Assembly: GCA_963722495.1 (NCBI GenBank)
Contig: CAVRND010000022.1
Span: 124,001-188,000 of the forward strand
Reading direction: 5' to 3'
Length of the DNA stretch: 64,000 nt
Source of the DNA: Hyphomicrobium_A sp963722495
Lineage (GTDB): Bacteria; Pseudomonadota; Alphaproteobacteria; Rhizobiales; Hyphomicrobiaceae
The notes beneath the pieces were generated by a model. It worked only from the letters and a program-made list of their open reading frames with translations. It was not told the DNA's origin and did not search any database. Every line of letters starts with the position of its first letter. The stretch's first letter is position 1. A program made the position numbers and the translations under genes. Of the stretch, positions 8,501-18,030 are shown in pieces.

Positions 8501-8974
8501 ATGTTTGGAATTTCTCCGCTTGGCTGGGTGCATACGCTCGGCAGCCTGCCGGCTATTCCGTTGGCTGTGTATATGATTGCCCGTCATGGCCGGATCGTAC
8601 CTCGGTCGACACCCGGCGCTGTCTACTTCGTTTCAATGCTGATCGGTGCCGCCACGGTCTTTCTCGTCGCACATCAGCCGGTCAGCTACGTTATCGCCAC
8701 GCTCACGATTGTTCTGCTGCTCGCTGGTTACGGTGCCGGGCGCCTTCCATGGTTGGGACGCGCGGCCAGATATATCGAAACAATCTGCCTGAGCCTGACG
8801 GTGTTTCTGTTGATGCTGCCAACCGTCACCGAAACCCTGCGCCGCGTTCCGGACGGTCATCCGCTCGTTACTGACCTGCACGCGCCGCTCCTCCTCGGAT
8901 CTCAAGCCAGCCTTCTCGTCGTGCTCATCATCGGCTTGACGGCTCAGATCGTCTACTTGCGCAAGCAGCGGTAA
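8501..8974 (+). CDS. Membrane protein of unknown function, likely TetR target
   Basis: A 157-residue protein with about four to five hydrophobic helices, including LGSLPAIPLAVYMIA, VSYVIATLTIVLLLAGYGA, ICLSLTVFLLMLPTV and ASLLVVLIIGLTAQIVYL. A His residue in HTLGSLP and another in HGRIVP lie near the first helix. I do not recognise a named family; it has the size and layout of short DUF2306-like proteins, but the match is weak. AGAAAGGA stands upstream of ATG 8501. Its position right after tetR and the operator at 8435 indicates co-regulation. Confidence 0.65.
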   Translation: MFGISPLGWVHTLGSLPAIPLAVYMIARHGRIVPRSTPGAVYFVSMLIGAATVFLVAHQPVSYVIATLTIVLLLAGYGAGRLPWLGRAARYIETICLSLTVFLLMLPTVTETLRRVPDGHPLVTDLHAPLLLGSQASLLVVLIIGLTAQIVYLRKQR

Positions 8975-9120
8975 ATCCGGCGCTTCGTGATAGGCGAGCG
9001 AAGGACTTGCGCACGCGCGCAACAGGCAAGTGCCGGAGGCGCGCAAATGTGTTGCGTGCTATGGCAATCGGCGAACCGCGCGTCAGCAAGGCGCCTTCAC
9101 CACACCGGCGACAGGAACGC

Positions 9121-9639
9121 ATGAGCCGACACGCGCCGACTTCCCAAACCTTTTGGTCACGTTCGCTCTCTGTCGCCGCCCTAGGGTTGGCGCTAATCGC
9201 CGTCACAGGTTGCTCCGGCATCGGGACGCAAAGCGGCACCGCGCCGCTGCCTGGCGACGCCCCCGCACCCACCGCCGGTCCACCCACATCCGGTGCCCCC
9301 ACGTCCGATGCAGCCGTACGCTCGGCGCCGGTCGTGCCCGGCCGCCGCGCGCGGGTCTTCGTCTTCGCCGGCTTCGGCACCAAGTGCGAGCCGGTCGCGG
9401 CGCCGCAGATCACCATCACCGCCCCGCCCGCCAAGGGCGACGTCACGTTCGTGCCGGGCCAGGAAACGACCATTCAGGCTTCGGCGCAGGGCACCTGCAT
9501 TGGCCAGAAGACGCAAGGCACCGGCGTCTACTACACGGCCCGCGCGGGACAGAAAGGCACTGATCGATTTTCGGTCTCAGCCAAGTTGGCCAGCGGCGAA
9601 ACGGCGACACGTGCTTTCGAGGTGCGGATCGAGGATTAG
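9121..9639 (+). CDS. Putative lipoprotein with Pro/Thr-rich linker, 172 aa
   Basis: Start at ATG 9121 (MSRHAPTSQTFW). The signal peptide ends with LALIAVTGC, a good lipobox, so Cys 27 or so should be lipidated. A flexible linker rich in Pro, Ala, Thr and Gly follows (to about residue 75), then a beta-rich domain with TKCEPVAAPQITITAP and a second Cys in GTCIGQKTQGTGVYYTA, which could form a disulfide. The domain looks Ig-like, with FSVSAKLASGE and AFEVRIED as late strands. I cannot name a family. A longer frame from 9007 is possible but lacks a signal peptide at its end. Confidence 0.65.
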   Translation: MSRHAPTSQTFWSRSLSVAALGLALIAVTGCSGIGTQSGTAPLPGDAPAPTAGPPTSGAPTSDAAVRSAPVVPGRRARVFVFAGFGTKCEPVAAPQITITAPPAKGDVTFVPGQETTIQASAQGTCIGQKTQGTGVYYTARAGQKGTDRFSVSAKLASGETATRAFEVRIED

Positions 9640-9796
9640 CGCCCATGGCTGGGGCCGTCTCCCGGCGCCAACTGACCCCACAAGTCGTTATGCGGCCTCT
9701 AGAATGACGCCCCGTTGTCCCTGGGCGCTTGCGCGGGGTGCGTCACCTCTAGTATTCAGCCGGGCAGGTTCACAAGCACCCAACGGAGATACGCCC

Positions 9797-9925
9797 ATGC
9801 CCAACATGTCGGACTCGCGCCGCAAGCAGATCCAAGCCAGACAGCGCAAGGCGGAGAACGCCAAGAAACGCGAAGCCAAGGCAGCTAAGCGCGAGCGCAA
9901 TGCTGGCGACGCCAAAGCCAGCTAA
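9797..9925 (+). CDS. Very basic small protein, 42 aa
   Basis: ATG 9797 with GGAG at 9784-9787. The peptide MPNMSDSRRKQIQARQRKAE continues with Lys-, Ala- and Arg-rich sequence and ends GDAKAS. About 40 percent of residues are Lys or Arg, and it should form one long helix. Comparable short, basic, helical proteins are scattered through Hyphomicrobiales genomes; nucleic-acid binding is a reasonable guess but is not shown. It is alone between the lipoprotein gene and the patatin gene. Confidence 0.6.
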   Translation: MPNMSDSRRKQIQARQRKAENAKKREAKAAKRERNAGDAKAS

Positions 9926-10125
9926 GCCAACCGCGCCAATCCGCGCCCTCCGGCACCCGACGGCCGGAGTTCGCGGGGCGCAGATTTGGCCGTCGGTCCT
10001 TATTCCCGCGACCGCCCAGACAGTCGGCTTCAATTCGTCAACCACGATATCCGATCTCGCCGAGTAAACGCGCGTCACCGCGGTAAGCCAGAGCCTCGAC
10101 TTTTGCCTCCAGATCGCGAGGCGCG

Positions 10126-11175
10126 ATGTCCGCCGCTCCTTCTGATCGTCCGCGAAGAGATCGCGATGCCGTGCTGGTGGACCTGGCGCTGCAAGGCGGC
10201 GGAGCTCACGGCGCCTTCACCTGGGGCGTGCTCGACCGTTTCCTCGACGACGACCGGCTGCGGATCGAGGGCATTTCCGGCACATCCGCAGGTGCGATGA
10301 ATGCCGCGGTGCTCGCGGACGGCCATGCGGCGGGCGGACGCGAGGGTGCGCAGACGGCGTTGCGGGATTTCTGGCGCCGCGTATCCGATGGGGCTCGGCT
10401 GAGCCCATTCCGACGCAGTCCATTGGATGTGATGCTGGGGCGATGGACGATGGACACATCGCCCGTCTTCCTCGCCTTCGACCTTGCTGCCCGCCTGTTC
10501 TCGCCCTACGACCTCAATCCGATGGGCGGCAACCCGCTGCGCGAGATTTTGGCCGACAGCGTCGACTTCGATCGCGTCGCACGATCCCCCATCCGGCTGT
10601 TCGTCACCGCAACCAACGTGCGCACCGGCCGGGGCCGCGTGTTCCGCAATGCCGAGCTGACGCCCGACGTTCTGCTCGCGTCTGCCTGCCTGCCGACGCT
10701 CTTCCAGGCGGTCGAGATCGACGGCGAGCCGTACTGGGACGGAGGCTACGCCGGCAACCCCACCATCACGCCGCTGGTGCGCGAGTGCTCGGCGAGCGAC
10801 ACGGTGCTGGTGCAGGTCAATCCGGTCGAACGCGCTGGCACGCCGCGCTCCGCCCGCGACATCCTCAACCGTCTGAACGAAGTCTCCTTCAACGCGACCT
10901 TGCTGAAGGAGCTGCGCATGATTGCCGTTCTGCGGCAGGTGGCCAATGCGGGCAATTGCGAGGGGGCGCGGTGGGCCAGCATGCGCATCCATCGCATCGC
11001 TAGCGAAGCCATGACCGATCTGGGCTATTCCTCCAAGCTCAATGCCGAGTGGGAGTTCCTGTGCCTGCTGCGCGACGAAGGGCGCCGCTGCGCTGAAGCC
11101 TTTCTCGATGCGCACGAGCACGACATCGGCCATAGATCCTCGTACGATCTCGACGTGCTTCTCGAACAGGTCTGA
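10126..11175 (+). CDS. Patatin-like phospholipase
   Basis: A 349-residue protein with all patatin hallmarks: the oxyanion loop LALQGGGAHGAF near residue 24, the nucleophile elbow GISGTSAGAMNA near residue 55, and the catalytic aspartate in YWDGGYAGNP near residue 205. No signal peptide is present, so it is cytosolic or delivered by another route. Patatins release fatty acids from phospholipids or acyl lipids with a Ser-Asp dyad. The first 12 residues are polar and may not be translated. It runs 63 bp ahead of the metallophosphoesterase gene on the same strand, perhaps as an operon. Confidence 0.85.
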   Translation: MSAAPSDRPRRDRDAVLVDLALQGGGAHGAFTWGVLDRFLDDDRLRIEGISGTSAGAMNAAVLADGHAAGGREGAQTALRDFWRRVSDGARLSPFRRSPLDVMLGRWTMDTSPVFLAFDLAARLFSPYDLNPMGGNPLREILADSVDFDRVARSPIRLFVTATNVRTGRGRVFRNAELTPDVLLASACLPTLFQAVEIDGEPYWDGGYAGNPTITPLVRECSASDTVLVQVNPVERAGTPRSARDILNRLNEVSFNATLLKELRMIAVLRQVANAGNCEGARWASMRIHRIASEAMTDLGYSSKLNAEWEFLCLLRDEGRRCAEAFLDAHEHDIGHRSSYDLDVLLEQV

Positions 11176-11238
11176 CGCACGGCGCAGGCAAGTGACCGGG
11201 CGACGGACACGACGCCAACCAACTCAAGGATTGGGCGC

Positions 11239-13007
11239 ATGAAGCCGTTGGTTGATCCTCGGCACGGCGACATCGAGGACGATGCGTCGAGCACCAAGTC
11301 CAACTCGCTCTTGACCATGGCGGGCAGCCTGCTCGGCGAGATCAGCCTCGCCAAGCTGGTTGTCGCCTGGCTCATCTTGTTCATCGTGCCGGCCGTGGTC
11401 GTCGGGCTGATGCCGCTGGTTGCCTCGGCGTGGGCAGGAAAGCTGGCCGGGAAGATAACGCCGGCCCTCATCGGCATCGTGCCCATCGCGCTCTTTCTCG
11501 GCGTCGCCGCCCTTGGCTGGCTGTTCGGCAAGCGGCTGTTTAGCCTCGCCGAGAGCAGCTTCTGGTCGTTGAACGCGCTCGTCATCGAGCCCGCCTACAC
11601 GTTCTGCCGCGAAGCGCTCCGCCATCTTGCCGAGCGAACGCTGCCCGAAGGCGTCGCGGCCCTCCGTCGCGAGCGCTATCGCTCTTGGGCTGCTGCGGCG
11701 TCGGGGATACTGATCAGCGCCGTCGCGCCTCTTGGTACTGTTCGCAACCTGGCCGTCGTCGCGCTGGATCGGCGGGGTCAGCGATTTTCTCGCCCCCGGC
11801 CAGCTGGCTTGGGTGGCGCTCGCCAATACCGTCGTCGTCGTCAGCGCCTATCTCGCCGTGGCGGCCCTCGCATGGGGTCTCGCCGACGCGACCATGGCGC
11901 CGCCGCGCGATCTTCCAGGATTTGCCCCGCCGACGCCCGGCGCCCGCACCTGGCGCATTGCACACTTGTCCGACGTTCACGTCGTCGGCGAGCGCTACGG
12001 TTTTCGCATCGAAAGCGGCCGATCGGGCGCGCAAGGCGATGGTCGCTTTCGCCGGCTGCTCGCGCAGCTCGAGGAGATCAACGCCGCGGCGCCGCTCGAC
12101 GCGGTTCTCATCACCGGCGACGCAACGGACGCCGGCCGTTCCGGCGAATGGGCCGAGTTCCTCGATGCCCTCGCCGCCCACCCAACAATCGCCGACCGCG
12201 TGCTCATGCTGCCCGGCAACCACGACGTCAACATCGTCGATCGCGCCAATCCCGCGCGGCTCGATCTCTCCATCGGCCCCAACAGCCGGCTGCGCAAGAT
12301 ACGCACGTTGTCGGCCATCAACGCCATCCAAGGAACGCGCGTGCGCGTCGTGGACCGCGAGAAAAAGCGCATCGGCGAGACGCTCGCCGACGCGCTGAGC
12401 CCGCACGCTGCCGCCTTGTCGCGATTTGCCGAGACCGGGCCGGCCATATCTGTCGACGGTGGCGTCCGATCAATGGGACGACGCCTTTCCCATGGTCGTT
12501 CCGCCGGACCGCAAGGACGGCCTGGGCATCGTCCTACTCAACTCCAACTCGGACTCCCACTTCTCCTTCACCAATGCGCTCGGCGTTGTCTCGGCGGCCC
12601 AGGCCAGCGCCCTCGACGCCGTATTCGCCCAGCATCCGAAAGCCTGTTGGCTCATCGGGCTGCATCATCACCCAATCGAGTATCCGCGTGCTGCAAAGGT
12701 GCTGTCCGAGCGCGTCGGCACCACGCTCGTCAACGGCAACTGGTTCCTGCGCCGGCTCGCGCCGATGGCCCAGCGCGCTGTCCTGATGCACGGCCACCGG
12801 CACATCGACTGGATCGGCGAATGCGGCGGTCTCGTCATCGTCTCAGCGCCCTCGCCGGTCATGGAGGCGAAGAACGATGTCGCCACTTACTTCTATATCC
12901 ACACTTTGCAAATCGGCGCCGACAACGGCCTCAGGTTGCTGCCACCACAGCGCGTCGACGTTCCGGGAGAACCGGCGATGGTGTCTCCCGCGGCGGACCG
13001 AAAGTAG
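11239..13007 (+). CDS. Membrane-anchored metallophosphoesterase, two frameshifts
   Basis: The N-terminal third carries several hydrophobic helices (LVVAWLILFIVPAVVVGLM, IVPIALFLGVAALGWLF, NTVVVVSAYLAVAALAWGL). The rest is a calcineurin-like domain: AHLSDVHVVGE, LITGDATDAG, MLPGNHDVN, GLHHHP and MHGHRHID give all metal ligands for a two-metal site. One-base insertions near 11728 (GCGCCTC for GCGCTC) and 12443 (CCGGCC for CCGCC) split it into three frames. The substrate is unknown; membrane-linked members act on nucleotides or lipid phosphates. AAGGA lies eight bases before ATG 11239. Confidence 0.75.
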
Positions 13008-13081
13008 ATAACGTGCCGGCATCCGTTCGAGGATGACAGCCTGACAAATGCGCCAGATCGGTTGCGCGGTTCTGCGAAGAG

Positions 13082-14119
13082 GTGACGAACGTGTCAGGAA
13101 GCGGCCGCAACGCGATTGTTATCTGCGCATCCGTGCTCGTCATCGGCTTGCTCTATTTCGCCCGCTCCGTATTCGCGCCCGTTGCTGTGTCGCTGTTTGC
13201 GGTCGCCGTAGTCTGGCCGGTGCAGAAGTGGCTCGAGGAACGGCTGCCGCAGCTGGTCGCGCTCGCCATCACGCTGCTGCTGACGGTGCTTTCTCTCGGC
13301 GTGCTTCTGTCATTGAGCGTGTGGGGGATCGGACAGGTCGGACGCTGGATGGTCGTCAATGCCGCGCACCTGCAGGACTTCTACGTGCAGCTGACGCAAT
13401 GGCTCGAGAGTCACGGCATCTTCGTCGTCGGTATCTTCCTTGAAAGGTTCGATGTCGCCTGGCTGGTGCGGCCGGCGCAGGGCGTTGCCTCGATCGTACA
13501 GTCGCTGGTCGGATTTTCCGCGCTGGTGCTCGTCTTCCTGATGCTCGGGCTGCTCGAGGTGAGGGACTTCAAGGCCAAGCTCAAAACGGCATGCCCGGAG
13601 GAATTCGCCGCGCGCATGACGCAGGCCGGCAAGGTCATCGCCGAGAAGTTCCGCCGCTACGCGGTTATTCGCACCGTCGCCAGCGCGCTGACCGGACTGA
13701 TGGTCGGGCTCTTGTGCTGGGCAGTCGGGATCGAACTCGCCGTCGCCTGGGGCGTCCTGGCGTTCGTGCTCAACTTCATCCCGTTCATTGGGCCGTTCGT
13801 GGCGACGATCCTGCCGGCGGTGTTCGCCGTCGTTCAGTTCCAATCCTGGGAGGCGGCGGCGATCATCTTCACCGGCGCCACCATCATCCAGTTTCTGATT
13901 GGCAGCTACCTGGAGCCGCGCTTGTCGGGGAGCGAGCTGTCGATCTCGCCGTTCCTTGTCGTGTTCGCGGTTTTCTTCGCCGCCCTGCTGTGGGGAATTC
14001 CGGGCGCGTTCATGGGCGTGCCGCTTGCCATCGCCGTGCTCACGCTCATGGAGCAGTACCCGTCCACGGCCTGGATCTCGAGGCTGCTCTCGGGAACCCC
14101 GACGCACGCCGAAGGCTAA
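13082..14119 (+). CDS. AI-2E family transporter (PerM-type permease)
   Basis: A 345-residue membrane protein with about eight helices in the two-block layout of the family: two N-terminal pairs (YFARSVFAPVAVSLFAVAVVW; LVALAITLLLTVLSLGVLL), a periplasmic loop with LTQWLESHG, then VLAFVLNFIPFIGPFVATI, the signature P-F-I-G segment, and PFLVVFAVFFAALLWGIPG near the end. Members export AI-2 or act as Na+/H+ antiporters; most are untested. Two GTG codons can start it, 13082 or 13091; the GAAGAGG at 13075-13081 suits 13091 better. Confidence 0.8.
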   Translation: MTNVSGSGRNAIVICASVLVIGLLYFARSVFAPVAVSLFAVAVVWPVQKWLEERLPQLVALAITLLLTVLSLGVLLSLSVWGIGQVGRWMVVNAAHLQDFYVQLTQWLESHGIFVVGIFLERFDVAWLVRPAQGVASIVQSLVGFSALVLVFLMLGLLEVRDFKAKLKTACPEEFAARMTQAGKVIAEKFRRYAVIRTVASALTGLMVGLLCWAVGIELAVAWGVLAFVLNFIPFIGPFVATILPAVFAVVQFQSWEAAAIIFTGATIIQFLIGSYLEPRLSGSELSISPFLVVFAVFFAALLWGIPGAFMGVPLAIAVLTLMEQYPSTAWISRLLSGTPTHAEG

Positions 14120-14132
14120 GGCGGCGGCCCGC

Positions 14133-14852
14133 TTAATGGAACCGCACGTCGGTGAAATCGATCGTCACCATCAGCATGTCGAGAATCGGCCGGCGGTCGG
14201 GGCCGCGCGTGTAGGCGCGGCGCTTGGTTGGCAGGCGGATGCCGTCCACCGTCACATAGTTCGATGTCAGCTGGGCCGCCGGAAACCCGCCGGCGATGTT
14301 CACGCTGTAGTCGTGCCGGCGCAGCAGGAAGTCCTCGCCGAAGAAGAAATCTTGGATGAGGCTGTGCGTTTCGATCGCGCCGGGAAAGTAGGCGCGCAGA
14401 ACGCGCCAGGTCTCTGTACCCTCGCGCCACGGCTCCGTCTCCTCGACCTCGACGCCGTCCATCGCCAGCAAAAATGGCGTGGTGAGGTACGTCCATAGCG
14501 CCTCGCCATTGAAATAGGCGCGCTGCAGCGGATCCCAATGCGTGTGCATCTGATGCCCCGCGAAAGAGTCCTTCGGCGAGCGGCGCTCGGCGACAATCCG
14601 GCCGTCGAGCTTTTCGATCGAGATCCTATCCGGCGTGAAGATCGTGCGCTGATCGGGCGCTCCGTATGGGAAGACGGACGAACGCTCCTCGTGCAGCCAC
14701 ACCGTCATGCTGCGCGGATCGGGGTCCTGAGGGACGCCCTTGAGCGGGAAGAAGCCGCCGCCGCTGACGATGGTGGCATCGACCTTCGTGTATCCCTTCC
14801 AGCGCTCCATGCCGCCGTGCGCGTCAATGACCTTCGCAAGCAATTCATTCAT
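14133..14852 (-). CDS. Conserved hypothetical protein, 239 aa
   Basis: Start at ATG 14850-14852 (MNELLAKVIDAHGGMERW), preceded by GAGGGAG. The opening helix with AHGGMERW, followed by antiparallel strand-like segments (MTVWLHEERSSVFPYG, RTIFTPDRISIEKLDGR, YVTVDGIRLPTKRRAYTR), resembles the LolA/LolB-like or YbbJ-type beta-sheet proteins that measure outer lipids, but it has no signal peptide. I do not recognise a defined family. It is on the same strand as, and 117 bp downstream of, the alpha/beta hydrolase gene, so the two may share a transcript. Confidence 0.6.
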   Translation of the reverse strand: MNELLAKVIDAHGGMERWKGYTKVDATIVSGGGFFPLKGVPQDPDPRSMTVWLHEERSSVFPYGAPDQRTIFTPDRISIEKLDGRIVAERRSPKDSFAGHQMHTHWDPLQRAYFNGEALWTYLTTPFLLAMDGVEVEETEPWREGTETWRVLRAYFPGAIETHSLIQDFFFGEDFLLRRHDYSVNIAGGFPAAQLTSNYVTVDGIRLPTKRRAYTRGPDRRPILDMLMVTIDFTDVRFH

Positions 14853-14969
14853 ATGAAAACTCCCTCGGTAAAATCGGTGGTCGAGCAGTTTCAATGACGG
14901 CAGCCGGGGGCGACGTCGGTCACGCCGCCCCCAACCGATTGGATAATCGCCGGCTCGACGCACGCAGCC

Positions 14970-15822
14970 TCAGGCCGCCTTGCTGCCGGCCTTCGCAGCT
15001 TTGCCTTGGATGAAGGCCAGCAGGTCGGCGTTGACGTCATCCTTGAGCGTCGTGCACAGGCCGTGCGGCGCGCCCTTGTAGATCTTCACCTCGGCGCCCT
15101 TGATGAGCTTGGCCTGCAGCGCGCTGGCGGCTGCAGCCGGCACGATCTGATCGTCGTCGCCCTGGATGATCAGCGTCGGGATGTCGAACTTCTTGAGGTC
15201 CTCGGTCTGATCGGTCTCCGAGAAGGCCTTGATGCAGAAGTAGGCGGCAGGGAAGCCCGCCATCATGCTTTGCAGCCAGAAGGAGTTCCGCACGCCTTCG
15301 GAGACCTTGGCGCCTTTGCGGTTGTAGCCGAAGAACGGCAGGCGAGAGGTCCTTGAAAAACTGCGAGCGATCGGCCTGCACGCCGGCGCGCAGTTGATCG
15401 AAGACCTCGATCGGTAGGCCGGTGGGATTGGCCGGCGTCTTCAGCATCAGAGGCGGTACCGAAGAGATCAGCACGGCCTTGGCCACGCGCTTCGTCCCAT
15501 GGCGGGCGATATAACGCGCCACCTCGCCGCCGCCGGTCGAATGCCCGACGTGGATCGCATCCTTGAGATCGAGCTTGGCGACGAGCTCGGCAAGATCGTC
15601 GGCGTAGGTGTCCATGTCGTTGCCGGTCCAGGGCTGGCTAGAGCGGCCGTGGCCACGACGGTCGTGTGCGATGCAGCGGTATCCCTTGCCGGCGAGGAAG
15701 AACATCTGATCTTCGAACGCATCGGCCGACAGCGGCCAGCCGTGGCTGAAGACAATCGGCTGCCCCGTGCCCCAGTCGTTGTAATAGATCTGAGTGCCAT
15801 CCTTGGTGGTGAACGTCGCCAT
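14970..15822 (-). CDS. Alpha/beta hydrolase (non-haem chloroperoxidase type), one frameshift
   Basis: ATG 15820-15822 (MATFTTKDGTQIYYNDWG). The fold is complete: FSHGWPLSADAFEDQM oxyanion region, HDRRGHGRS, nucleophile elbow GHSTGGG, acid in IIQGDDDQIVP and catalytic His in KGAPHGLC. The sequence follows the cofactor-free haloperoxidase/esterase group closely. One extra base near 15345 interrupts the frame between FFKDLS and PFFGYNRKGAKVSEG; both sides are conserved, so I read it as a sequencing error. These enzymes are serine esterases that can also perform perhydrolysis; the native substrate is unknown. Confidence 0.85.
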
Positions 15823-15949
15823 GGTGCCTACTCCTTCGAATCAATCAGATGGGATAGTTGCAATTCTTCAAAGCTGGCCCGCCGCAAGCAATTGGGGACC
15901 CGAACGTCCTGATCCCCAAGTGCCGTTCGGGCAGTTTCATCGAGTCGCC

Positions 15950-16081
15950 TCAGCGGCAACCCCAGATGCCGTAAACCGAGTCCGAAATGCTGTGGCAGTC
16001 GTTGGTGGGGCTACCAGCATAGGCGGTCGCGGCGCCGCCGATCATGGCCAGGGCCAGCATGGAAATCGTCAAAACCTTCAT
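15950..16081 (-). CDS. Small secreted peptide with two cysteines, 43 aa
   Basis: ATG 16079-16081 is seven bases after AAGGAG. The peptide starts MKVLTISMLALAMIGGAATA, a textbook signal sequence ending AYA. The mature part is only about 21 residues and carries two Cys, GSPTNDCHSISD then VYGIWGCR, so one disulfide loop is possible. An in-frame ATG two codons earlier sits too close to the ribosome-binding site. I know of no named family. It lies between the hydrolase gene and a divergent envelope enzyme gene. Confidence 0.6.
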   Translation of the reverse strand: MKVLTISMLALAMIGGAATAYAGSPTNDCHSISDSVYGIWGCR

Positions 16082-16493
16082 TTGCATTCTCCTTAAATCC
16101 ATCCTTGCGCGAGCGCCGTGCCCGAACGCCGACGGATATTGTCTTGGACTAGCCACCCGGATAAGCCGCCGCCTTTTCAACGCGGTGTTCGACTCCCACG
16201 AACAATGCCGTGCTCAAAAATTGGTCATGATCCGAGACGGACGCTTCGCGGGGTCCCGGGCCGCTCTTGGCCTGCTCGCATTCGCCCCTTGCAGGGTGCG
16301 AATTGCACACCGTCGGGAAACTGAACGCCCGGCCCCGAAGCCGCTGATGGGCCACGACGATCGGCTGTCCACCCGCGGCCTTTCTATTGCCCCAACTCTT
16401 GCCTACGAATGGGGCATGGAGCACCCCTGCGATACCGCGCCAGCCGCGGAGCCGATATTGCAGCCCAGCGCGCGCCGGACGGCGAGCCTGCCG
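16082..16493. other. Intergenic region, no gene seen (412 bp)
   Basis: This stretch separates the small secreted peptide gene from the divergent exported protein at 16494. It contains open frames in several readings, but none has a ribosome-binding site or protein-like composition. Promoters for both neighbours must lie here; I could not place convincing -35/-10 pairs. Confidence 0.4.
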
Positions 16494-17669
16494 ATGCGCC
16501 GTTGTGAACGGGTACGTCTGCGGAATTTTGGTCTTAAAGCCGCCGTCGCCGCCGTGGCGGCCCTGCTCCTGCTGCCTGCGCATGACGCCCGGGCGCAGCA
16601 CTCGAAAGGCCCCGCGGCTCAGCCATCCGCAGCGTCGGCCGCCGCCGCGGCGAAGATCGCCGATATCTTCAGCCAGGTCGGCGATCAGATTTACGAGGAC
16701 TGCATCTTCGAGTTGTCGCAAGAGCAGCTCGACGTGCAGCAGGCGCTGATCCAAGCCTACGTCCAGCAAGGGGCCGACGGCGCTCTCGCCCGTCAGCTCG
16801 CCGTCAAGCAGATCCAGCCGCCCAAGCTGTCAACCGAGTGCGAACAGCAGGTGCGCCGTCAGCCGCAAGCGGCACCCGCTTCGCCGTGGGAGACAACGCT
16901 GTCGGTGCAGAAGAAGCCGGCTGCCAAGGCCAAGCCGAAGCTGCTGGCCGAGCCGGCGCCAGCCCCCGAACCAGCGGGCCCGTCGATCGCCCTCGCCGAC
17001 ATGAAGGGCCTGCCGCAGTGGGATTGCGCGCCCAACGTCGACTTCGTCACCATCAGCCTCAACGGCTTCAAGCGTAAGCTGACCGGCGGCGAGATCTGCA
17101 ATCCCTACGAGGACGTGGTGCGCGAGGTACCGGCGGCGGCACGCAGCTTCCGTCTTGGCTACACGATCCGCACCGGGCGGATGTTCGTTATCTCCGACGA
17201 CCCGAAAGTAAGCGGCAAGACGATCGCCTGGGCGATCTCCGGGCGCGATGTCTGCCGCAACAATCCAGATCCCAATTGCTTTGCCGCAAGAGCTATCGGT
17301 CCGCTCCCGCCGGGCGAATATTCCTTCGGCGGCGACAAGGACAATCGCGTCACCTGGGGGCCGAAGACCAAGCGCAACGTGGCCGGCATTTGGCTGCGCA
17401 AGCTCTGGAACAAGGAGCGGTTCACGCGCGAGCAGACCAAGGCCATCCTGGCGCGCGGCAACATCGCCATCCACGTGCGCCTGAAAGGTGAGATGTCGGA
17501 AGCGTGCCTCGGCTTGGAGCCGAAGGGCTGGGCCTACGTCGCCTCGCTGATCAAGGAAGGGCGCGCCACGGGCGTCAACGTCTACATCGACGAGCCGCAT
17601 CCGCAGATCGCCGAGAACCCGCCGGTCGTCGTCGCCTCCTCGTTCTCGCTCACGTCGCTGTTCAAGTAG
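16494..17669 (+). CDS. Exported protein with L,D-transpeptidase/DUF2778-like C-terminal domain
   Basis: I start at ATG 16494 (MRRCERVRLRNFGLKAAVAA), which gives a signal peptide ending HDARAQ. A helical region with CIFELSQEQLDVQQ and a Pro/Ala/Lys linker follow. From about residue 190 the protein reads DFVTISLNGFKRKLTGG, then AIGPLPPGEYSFGG, and near the end NIAIHVRLKGEMSEACLGL. The G-P-x-P-x-G-x-Y turn and the H-x9-S-x2-C arrangement recall DUF2778/Tlde1 and YkuD enzymes, which cut or exchange cross-links in peptidoglycan. The match is by motif only. The gene is convergent with 17692. Confidence 0.55.
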   Translation: MRRCERVRLRNFGLKAAVAAVAALLLLPAHDARAQHSKGPAAQPSAASAAAAAKIADIFSQVGDQIYEDCIFELSQEQLDVQQALIQAYVQQGADGALARQLAVKQIQPPKLSTECEQQVRRQPQAAPASPWETTLSVQKKPAAKAKPKLLAEPAPAPEPAGPSIALADMKGLPQWDCAPNVDFVTISLNGFKRKLTGGEICNPYEDVVREVPAAARSFRLGYTIRTGRMFVISDDPKVSGKTIAWAISGRDVCRNNPDPNCFAARAIGPLPPGEYSFGGDKDNRVTWGPKTKRNVAGIWLRKLWNKERFTREQTKAILARGNIAIHVRLKGEMSEACLGLEPKGWAYVASLIKEGRATGVNVYIDEPHPQIAENPPVVVASSFSLTSLFK

Positions 17670-17691
17670 CACGTCAGCGTTGCCGGGACGT

Positions 17692-17961
17692 TCAGCCCTC
17701 GCGCGCCGGACGCATGACGTAGCCGGCGGTCGCGCCGGCGGCGACGGCAGCAACAACCGGCATGTACCCTCCGTGGGTTGGCCCGAGCGCTGCCTGCAGT
17801 ATGGCCGACACCACACCCGCAATCACGCCGGTGCCCGCCGCCATGATCATGGTCCGCATGTCGCGGCCCCCGAACAAGAGATAGCTCGCGGCGCCGACAG
17901 CGAGGCCGGCGAGCACAGCGGGGCCCGCAAGGTCGAGGTAAGCCGTGAGAAATTCCGACAT
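17692..17961 (-). CDS. Small membrane protein, 89 aa
   Basis: Three hydrophobic helices: AYLDLAGPAVLAGLAVGAAS, TMIMAAGTGVIAGVVSAIL and YMPVVAAVAAGATAGYVM, separated by GGRDMR and GPTHGG. The glycine and alanine content is typical of small helical-bundle membrane proteins. No family is recognised. The gene lies 69 bp downstream of the TPR gene on the same strand and 22 bp from the convergent stop of the gene at 16494, and it may be the last gene of a two-gene unit. Confidence 0.6.
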   Translation of the reverse strand: MSEFLTAYLDLAGPAVLAGLAVGAASYLLFGGRDMRTMIMAAGTGVIAGVVSAILQAALGPTHGGYMPVVAAVAAGATAGYVMRPAREG

Positions 17962-18030
17962 GGCTCAAACGCCTTCCGATCAATGTGCCGCGTTATCTGG
18001 TGCCGTCTTCTCATCTTTCCTACTGCTTTC

